Part shown: in pieces, positions 24,101 to 34,000 of the stretch
How positions within the stretch are numbered: position 1 is the first letter of the stretch
Layout: each line of letters opens with the position of its first letter
DNA from: Cydia pomonella
Taxonomy: Eukaryota > Arthropoda > Insecta > Lepidoptera > Tortricidae
Length of the DNA stretch: 64,000 bases
Reading direction: 5' to 3'
NCBI RefSeq assembly: GCF_033807575.1
Contig: NC_084704.1
Coordinates: 11,679,056-11,743,055, forward strand
Translations under genes and position numbers: made by a program
Notes under the pieces: model-generated
The model's database searches: none
Told to the model about the DNA's origin: nothing
The model's input: only the letters and a program-made list of their open reading frames with translations

Positions 24101-27100
24101 GTTCATCAGATTGGAAGTAAAGTTCTTGTCAACGTTGTGGCCCGACTCTGCCCCGACGGTGAAATGCAGCAACTCTTCAATCTTGATCTTCTTTTTCAGT
24201 GCTAAAAAATACGGTTTTGTGACGTTACTTTTTTATTTACGCTACTCATCAGTTAATTCTTGGATACATCAAGTGTATCCAATTGAGAAAAATAGCTACG
24301 ACGTAATGGCCTAATGCGACTATCTAAGTATCTACTTATATACAGGGTGTTTCCGACACCGAAATCGTACCAGACTAACCTATGTACAAGAGTTTTTGTC
24401 TAATGGTCAGTGGACAGTGCACCATAATCTCGATCTTGTCTGAAAGCTCGTTCTCCACGTCCTTCTTGATTCTCCGCAACATGAAGGGCTTCAGGATCAT
24501 GTGAAGCCGAGATAAGTGTTCTGGAACAACAAAAATCCGATGTGAAAACGACACTTCGAACCTAATGAGTTCTTCTTTAGCTAGTTCTGTTATGAAAATA
24601 AAATTCCCGAGTTGCTGGCGAGGCATAAGGTCGGTAGTGGCAAACTTCTTGAAGTATTGCGTTAATATCTGTTAAATAATTTACTTACTTTCATCAATAG
24701 TGCTCTTATTCTCGGCGTGGCTTTCGATGTCTTTCGAGAACCACTCGTTGAACTCTTCGTGCGAGTCGAACAACGTGGGCATGATGAAGTGCAAGAGCGC
24801 CCATAGCTCCGCCATACTGTTTTGGATTGGCGTTCCTGCAAGTCACAAATACTGAATAGTACCGAACTGGCATCTGGTATATAAGAAAAAACAAGCTAAT
24901 CCAGAAAAGAAACTGCATCCATACAATACATTTTGTTTCCGTGACCAGCATTAATCATCTGGATAGTGATCATATTGCATTTTAAAAGCACAACTATTGC
25001 ATACCAACTGAGAATGATCACATAAGGTCACAGACAGACCATCCAGTTAAAGTTGCGAGTCGATGCGGGTAAGTTGAGGGAAGAAATAAAGCCATTCTTC
25101 TACTGGTCCATGGGGGGTTAGTAACCTCTTTGCTCTTAATCTATAAGACTTGTCATTTGTAACAGGATTTTGACTGGTACTGATCAAGAGAACATGCCAT
25201 AACGTTCCACAACATAATTGAACCAACAAAACAGATACTAACCTGATAGCAACAATCTGTTTCTACAGCTAAACCCAAGCAGTAGCTTCCACCGCATACT
25301 AGCAGAGCTCTTTATAGCTTGAGCCTCGTCCAATATCATATACTGCCACGAGACTCTATTCAGGTACTTGAGGTCGCTGACAACTATCTGGTACGACGTC
25401 ACGACCACGTGAAACGCGGCCTGGCGCGTGTGAAGGTCTTTGCGCTCCCAGAATTGTCGGAGAATCTTGCGTTCGTTTGGACTGCCCCAATATGGTACCT
25501 GGAAATTTACTGTTGAATTTACCTCTTCTATCATACAGTTAGACCCAACGAACGGGGTTTAACCGTTTTTTAATTACGACAAGAGAAGGCATTGGTTTTT
25601 TAGGGTTCCGTAGCCAAATGGCAAAAAACGGAACCCTTATAGATTCGTCATGTCCGTCTGTCTGTCCGATTCTGTCACAGCCACTTTTTTCCGAAACTAT
25701 AAGAGCTATACTGTTCAAACTTAGTAAGTGGATGTATTCTATGAACCGCATTAAGATGTTCACACAAAAATAGAAAAAAAACAATAAATTTTGGGGGTTC
25801 CCCATACTTAGAACTGAAATTCAATAAATCTTTTTTCATCAAACCTATACGTGTGGGGTATCTATGGATAGGTCTTCAAAAATGATATTGAGGTTTCTAA
25901 TATCATTTTTTTCTAAAGTGAATAGTTTGCGCGAGAGACACTTCCAAAGTGGTAAAATGTGGGTCCCCCCCCCCCCGTAATTTCTAAAATAACAGAATGA
26001 AAAAGCTAAAAAAAATATATGATATACATTGTCATGCAAACTTCCACCGAAAATTGGTTTGAACGAGATCTAGTAAGTAGTTTTTTTTTTAATACGTCAC
26101 AAAATTTAAAAAAAATTTTTTTTTCATCAAACCCATACGTGTGTGGTATCTATGGATAGGTCTTCAAAAATGATATTTAGGTTCCTAATATCATTTTTTT
26201 CTAAACTGAATAGTTTGCGCGAGAGACACTTCTAAAGTGAAAAAATGTGTGTCCCCCCCCCCCTGTAACTTCTAAAATAACAGAATGAAAAATCTAAAAA
26301 AAATATATGATATACATTACCATGCAAACTTCCACCGAAAATTGGTTTGAACGAGATCTAGTGAGTAGTTTTTTTTTTTAATACGTCATAAAATTAAAAA
26401 AAAAATTTTTTCATCAAACCCATACGTATGGGGTATTTATGGATAGGTCTTCAAAAATGATATTTAGGTTCCTAATATCATTTTTTTCTAAACTGAATAG
26501 TTTGCGCGAGAGACACTTCCAAAGTGGTAAAATGTGTGTCCAAAGTGGTAAAATGTTGAACAAGATCTAGCAAGTAGATTTTTTTTAATACGTCTCAAAT
26601 GGTACGGAACCCTTCATGCGCGAGTCCGACTCGCACTTGGCCGCTTTTTTTTTTATATTACAGTTGCTTGGATAGATTTCGTCACATATTAAACTTTTCA
26701 TCACACTTGCATTTCATGCAGGTGTACTGAAGGACAAGAGCCTATTTTGTTCCCGCGGGAGTTACGGATTGTGAAAAAAAAACGCTATAACTCCCTAGTT
26801 ATATATATTATATATTTTAATTATGTCACTTATTCACTTTTACTTTTAAAATACTGACGTTTATAATTTAATATTTTTGTTAATGTTTAAAGTAGTCGTT
26901 TAAAATATTTTTACATAATTTTCAATCGTGGCTTAATGCCGAATAGGTCTGTGCCCTCGATGCTAACTTGTCAATAAATTACAAAATGACGGACGAATAT
27001 TTGATATGTCACCATATTTAAGAATTATTTCGTTTAAAATTTAGTTTTTTCTTCGCAAGTGTAATGAAAAACATTATGTGTAACTCCGGGGGTAAGAATA

Positions 27101-27995
27101 TTGCAAACTCGGGTCTTTAATTCACCTTCGTGTCCAAAATTTCACTTACCCCCCCTCGTTGCACAATGTACTATTTCCTTCTCAATGTGCTGTGTCTAAA
27201 ACATTTTTGTATTGTTTGATGATTTCAATCTTTTTATCATTCATGGTGTTTTATCCAAGGTAGTCAATTTTCAACTTACAACTTTAAAGTCAGGTACAAA
27301 TCTCTGCAACTCCTGTTGCCAATTGTGCAATGTTGACGCTGGGGAGACCACAAGGAACGGACCCCACACGCCGAGGCGTTCGGCAACGTGGCAGAGGAAC
27401 GCTATGCACTGTACGGTCTTTCCAAGACCCATCTCGTCAGCCAGGATGCCGCTGATACCCTGAACAAATCGAAAAATAATAACGAACTTTGTGTAACGAA
27501 AATTGCCCACGCAACAAAATAGCACAGGTTAGGAAAACGTAGGCAGTTAACTTTAATCCAGCAATTGACGTAAAATTGATGTTTCTTTAGACAAATTATA
27601 AATCAAGATACACCTATTTTAACGAACGAACGAAAATACATGTGTGGATTCAACATTTTTAATTAATTATACTCCATGTACATAAATTCGTTACAATGGT
27701 TTTATTTCATAAGTAACTGTTGCAGTAAGCGAAGCCAAAATGCCCCATAAAGAAGTCAAGACAAACTGATCGATGAATGATTTACCAACCACGCCCTTGA
27801 ACTAGCAGCATTTAAAGGACGTCGATTCTTCGTACAAAATGCTGTGTATAAAGGGCAATATTGGGCGGAGAATACACCTAACAAAACAGAACCCCACCTG
27901 ATCGTAAAGATTGGCCAGCCAATTCATCCCCTTGAGCTGGTAGCCCTTGAGCGTGCCCTGGAAGATGTCGGGCTGCGCGTGGTCGCCGCGGGCCT

Positions 27996-28040
<45 letters not shown>

Positions 28041-31000
28041 CGTCGAACTGACGCGTGCGCGCGCGCTCCGTGCGGAACGCTTCCCGCGCGTTGCGCGACG
28101 CGCGCGCTTTCATCGCTTCGCTGGAATTAACAGGGTGTGTTAATATGTCATACAAGCTACATTTGAGCTAATATTAGGAAACTTTTTTCGCACCACCAGC
28201 CCTGGAGTGTAACTCCTCTGGAATTGCAGGCGTACATAGGCTACGGAGACTGCTTATCATCAGGCGGGCCGTATGCTTGTTTGCCACCGACGTAGTATAA
28301 AGTATTTCGGGTGATGGCAAGCAACTAAAGCTACACCAGTGATTGAATACACCATCATCAATAGAAGCAAGCTCAGTGTAGCTGTCTTCGTCTAGCTGCC
28401 TTAGTATCCGATCCTCCATCTCCGTCGCAACAAGGGTCATTCATCCGTTGTATGAAGTGCGCAGTCAGTCATGTCTTTAGAAAAATCATTTCATCTCATC
28501 AGTTACCTGTCATAACTATCAATAGCCGCAAGCCTGGGGTCTCTGTCCTCATCAAGCTGCCTCAGTATCCTGTCAGCCCCGTCCCCATCGTCCGTGGGAG
28601 CGTTCAACTTCTTTTGCATGAAATGGGCATACAACTCCGTCTGCGTTATGAGGAAGTTCAGCTTGCGACGTTGCCGCTTGGCTTCCATTAGTTCCACATC
28701 CATCTGTCATAGTAATAAGGGTTCTAAGCTAAAATTCAATACATGTTTTCTAACACATGATCATTTTGAATTAGATCTACAACACAAACCCATTCAAGAA
28801 AGAACGAATTTTATTTGGACTGTATAGCATAATTTGAATGTAAAAGCGAATAAAACTATAATAGTTAATAATTTCATAAGCCTGACAAGATTACATTTGG
28901 CCATGTTGCGGATTAGTGCTTAAAAATGATTTCTGGCATATATATAATCAAACCTCAAAAAAAACACACGTTACAAGAAACAATATTTGGAATAAAATAA
29001 AATATAGGTATAAGGCCTCGGGCGAGGTAAACGACCCGCTATATTGCGATATGTACAATATTTGCAGCAACATTATCTCAGGGCCAGTTACACTCTTGTC
29101 AGGCTTTATCAGGCAAGGTGTGCGCAAGGTTTTTGCTTTAATTGAATTTAAACTGTCGTGAGACATACTAACATTTAAGTAACTCTACGAACTCAACTCA
29201 CGTGTTTTTAGTCATTCGCGCGACTTGTTTCGGAGAGCCTAGGTTTCCTTTTTTCTAGTTGGGTTGGTCGAGTGACAAAAAAACGGTGCCACCCAATTTC
29301 ACAGACAGAAATTTCATAGAATTACGTTTCTAAAAAATTATTTCATATATTATTTGGTCATCATATACTTTCTGTTTCAATATTATTGTTTCATAGACTA
29401 TTTACTTGGTTGAAAAATATTTCACAGAAATTCAATTGAATGAATAATTACTATCAAACTTTTTTAATTTAGAAACTTATCAATGTATTCTTGTTTCGGG
29501 GACACAGCTTTCATAGATGGTTGTTTCATAGGAACTGTTTAATATAATATTTAGTTCGAGTGTTTTCTTTTCAAATATTATTATTTCAGAACTTATGCAT
29601 TTCATTTAAATTTATTAAAAAGAAACTCAATGCAAAGAATTGTAATATTAGAACAGCGACCCCCGTAGAAACAAACTATTGCCAGAAAAGTAGGTTAGGT
29701 TAGAACTGCGACCGCTGCAGAAACAAACTGTTGCCAGAAAAGTCGGTTAGGTTAGAACTGCGACCTCCCGCAGAAACAAACTGTTGCCAGAAAAGTAGGT
29801 TAGGTTAACGTTTGTTATATTTACTTAATAATATATGGGTAAAGAATAAATAATTTGAAATTATATGACATGAATGTTGTAATGTGTTAACTTTCTTTGC
29901 AACAAAGATCTATGATTTAATTTTTGACAAAGTAAGTATTGAGTTACTGAGCCTTCTATGAAACGAAAATATTAAGATTAATAAAATGAGAAACAAAATT
30001 CTATGAATATGCAGGGTTTGAAACAAGATTTATATAAACTTAATATTATAAGAAATAATATAATATATGACCTGAAATTTTATGACATGAATTTCGAAAC
30101 ATTAAATTTTCTGAACTATAAAAAATCTACAGCTTCTACTATGTGAGAGCACTGGAAGTTGATCATTCTATGAAATGATAATATGAGAAACATTTCCTAT
30201 GAAGCAAAATTCTACGAAAATGTAGTATATGAAACAACGTACAACTACAAGAAACACGTGAGTGGTATCCGTAGATTTAGTTAAATGTTTTACTTGTATA
30301 TAAATATAAAATGTTACTTTTGTTCGCATCAAACTAATTTCAAATAAATCCAAAAAGCTGTATCACCTTTCTCTGTTCCTCTGCCTCTCTCTCCATTCGT
30401 CGTCTCGTTTCTCTTTCGGCGCGGTCATATCTCCTCCAGTACGCCTGCATTTCTCGGCTGAGTCGCTTACACCGCCACACCGTCTCTTTCATGTTCTTCT
30501 GGGACTGTACATATAAAAACAACCTACAGATACTTTGCATGATTATTAATTTTAGGTACAACTTAAAAAAAACATAATAATAATAAATTATATACTAAGA
30601 TATTAAAACTAAAATATAATAGAACTTAAAATAAACTTATAAATAAAAAATGCTCCCCAGGTCACCTTCATGCATTATGGTACCCAGAAGGCTGGCAGCG
30701 TTACCTTTTTGGATGGCCAGGCTTATCCTCTGGCCGAGATAGCTGCCAGCCCTCCGGTCACCTGAGGTGTCTGTTAGACGCTGGGAAATTTCCTTGCATG
30801 ATTAATAAGAAACTGAGACAACAGGTTTTCATTTTACTCAAAAAAAAATTCCTTTGAAATTAAACGGTAAACCTTATCTAAAATTACGCTCAGTGCTGTC
30901 AAACTAAACAATTGCTATATTTGGTTGATCAAACTCTAAAGAGATTTTTGGGCGAGACTTGTGTAATTCCTGCATTTTTTAACCAACCTGCATAGCAACA

Positions 31001-34000
31001 TGCCTCCAATGTTTACAGCATAGAGTAGCTAGCCTCTTTCGTTGCAACATGACCTCCCTGTGCGTTGCCGTTCTAGCCCTTTGTACTTTCCCCAGTTCTT
31101 TCTTGACCAGTAGCTGCCAGTGGCGGCGGCGGCGCGCGGTCAGCGCTTCTGGCGTTTTCAGGGTGGAAAGCTTTTTCCGACCTCTGGAAAAATTGTTTTG
31201 GATAATACTCAGTTGCCTATATTTAAATTAACAAACTTCACAATGCTTTTTATTAATTATCACACCAATTTGGATGTTACATGCTTCTCAGGCATAGAGT
31301 TTTAGTACCTAACTACAGTATGATTTTGTATTATTTATATAGCTTGTGAAAAAACGTGTGGATTGGCGTGATGGTTGGCTTGGTGCATAAAGCAAAAACT
31401 CTTCATGATGAGAAAACGAGAAAGATTTTTTATTAATCTAATTTAAATTAATAGAAATAAAAGCAAATAAATGACCAACCTTACACCTGGTTTTTCTACA
31501 ATGGTAAATTCGTCATCTTTCTCTTCCTTAATATTTCTTAGTTGATCTTCCCAATCAGCATCATCAGGCTGCAAAAAAGGAAGATTATGTACACATTTTT
31601 CTCACAAATACTAAAAGCAATTATAAACCCATACACAGTTAAGACTTTGACTTATCATCTCTCAGTGTTTTCACTACTGCGAGGAAGTAGTAGCAGAGGG
31701 ACAATGACAATGTTTTAAGACCATTATGACAAGTTTTTAAAATTGTACCCTATCGGATGTCAGATGACCCGAGGAAAAAACAGCCGCTAGAGATTGCCCT
31801 ATGGCGTAATACTACACTGTGATACAAGTGTGCTACGTTGGTCATTACACACGATGCGATAATGAGTGCGCACGAGCTGAAACCGAACGCGAAAGAGCCG
31901 AATCAGTAATGACCAATGCACACGTGTTTCATACGAATTTTAAACACACTTGCGAGGAAAAAACGAAACCTTCTTATTATTAAAATTTTAATTGTTAAAA
32001 GAGTAAAAGTCTAGAATATGTCATACTGCTTGCCAGCCTCGACCCTGCCGCTGGCGGCCCGTCCCGCCCCCGCCGGCGCCCTACAGTCCTTGTTGTAAAA
32101 TCTACTCGACCAATTTAGGAAAGCTCCGTCGCCATATCATTTATTTTTGTCTAGACGATTTATTTTCTTTGAACAATGATTATTAATGAAATGGATAAAT
32201 AAATATAAAAAGCACTTTTTTAAATTTTGCTTCTTTGTGGTCGTATCCGACATCCGATATCGGATCGGTCAATGTGAAAACGCTCTTGAATTTACTATAA
32301 ATAATATGAGACATACCATATCACTTGGTTCGCCCCGGCCCTCCCTGCCGCGGCCGCGCCTGCCCTTCTGCTTGGTGCCGCGGCCGCGCTCGCCGGGCCG
32401 CCCGCGGCGCCCGCGCGCGGCCGGCGGCGGCGGCCGGCTCACGCGCCGCTCCGGGTACCGGTCCACCGTTGATAGCAGACCCGCGCCATAATACATGTAG
32501 CGGGAGTTCTGAACGAATTAAGAAATGTTTGTAATTAAAACACCTTACACATTATCATTAATCTCTGTGTTGTAATAATGAAGCTGAAATTTCAAATGGT
32601 TTTACTAGAACCTGTCTTTATTATTTTTTAGTAATTAGTGAGTTTTGCTTGTCACCTGACGATATCATCTTGGTATCAACAGATTATTATTATTATTATA
32701 TAGCCCTTTGTTCTGAATATGATTGTTGTTTTTTTTGATAGTAGTAAGTCTTGAATAGTCATATGAAGTCTCTTTTAGTTCAGTGTGCCTGTCGGCAAAG
32801 GCCTGCTCCAACTCCTTCCAGTATCTCCTCTTTCTCTCCAGTGGGACCACTCTGGACAAGGGTGGCAAGAGAGAGTAGAGGAAATCAACAAATACCAAGA
32901 TAATTCAAGAATAGCAAGACAGAAGTAAGGTGTCATTGGGTAATTTATATATTTTAATTTTGATTTAAGCAATAAGGCCCATATTAAAGTACCTTGTAAG
33001 CTAAAATAATGTATAAAATTAAAACTAAACTAAACACTAGACAATAAAACAACGTGTCAGCAACTCACTTATGATGGCGTATGCAATGTCGAAATAGTAT
33101 TTTATACAATCGTAATATAATATAGAGAGCTTTTCAGTCGAGTACCGTGTTTTGGCAACGAAGCTTGCTGAGTTGCCAAAGTGAGGTACGAGATTGAAAA
33201 GCTTGATTATATCACTGTTGTATACAATAGTTTTTCTACGAGTCAATAAAAATAACACTTTAAACTAATAAAATCATACAGGTAAACAAGCCAAAAGTAT
33301 ACAGCTATTTAATATACGCGAGCAACCGCGATACGTATATATACTCGTACGCGCCCCGGCCGCCGGGACCAGGCTGGGTGGTCAACGACACCTTCTCGAA
33401 ACTCACGAGGCCCTGGTACTTGCTCCTTGCTAAATTCAATTTTTAGACAGTTTTTTCTCGATTTTGGCCACCGTAGCCTAAGGAGACTAACAAGCTAAGC
33501 GGTTTTCGTAGTCTATGGATGTTGCTATATTAAGGGTGTCACATGTGCGTTTATGACTTATCAAGCAATTGTTTCTACTATACAACCTAAAATAAATAAT
33601 TAATTTGAGCTATCGTTTTGTTTTGTCCTCTTGACCACGGCGAGCTGTGATTGGTCCATTTCTAAACTAAACTGTTTCGAAATGAATATTATAGTTGAGT
33701 TGGGATCCCATACATGAAAAGTACCCAATTACAGTTTGGTATACGTAATCTTAATTGAACCATTGCAGTCAACAAGTAGAAAAATTTACTATTATGATAG
33801 AAGTATGGGTGATTTTAAGAAAGAATTATTATTATTCAGAATTACCGAATAACAGCTTACTAGACTAGATTAATTGCAGTTATACAATTTCAATTATAAC
33901 TAAGACCTAAGAATGACATCTGATGACTGAAATCATATGAGGTCAATATGGGTAAGTGTGGCACTGGGTTAAGTGTAGCTGGCCTTCACATTGGGGCCCA

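Noticed and set aside
29690..29812. GGTTAGGTTA runs resembling insect telomere repeats (TTAGG)
   Set aside because: Only one or two units at each place, embedded in a 52-bp tandem repeat. No telomeric array.
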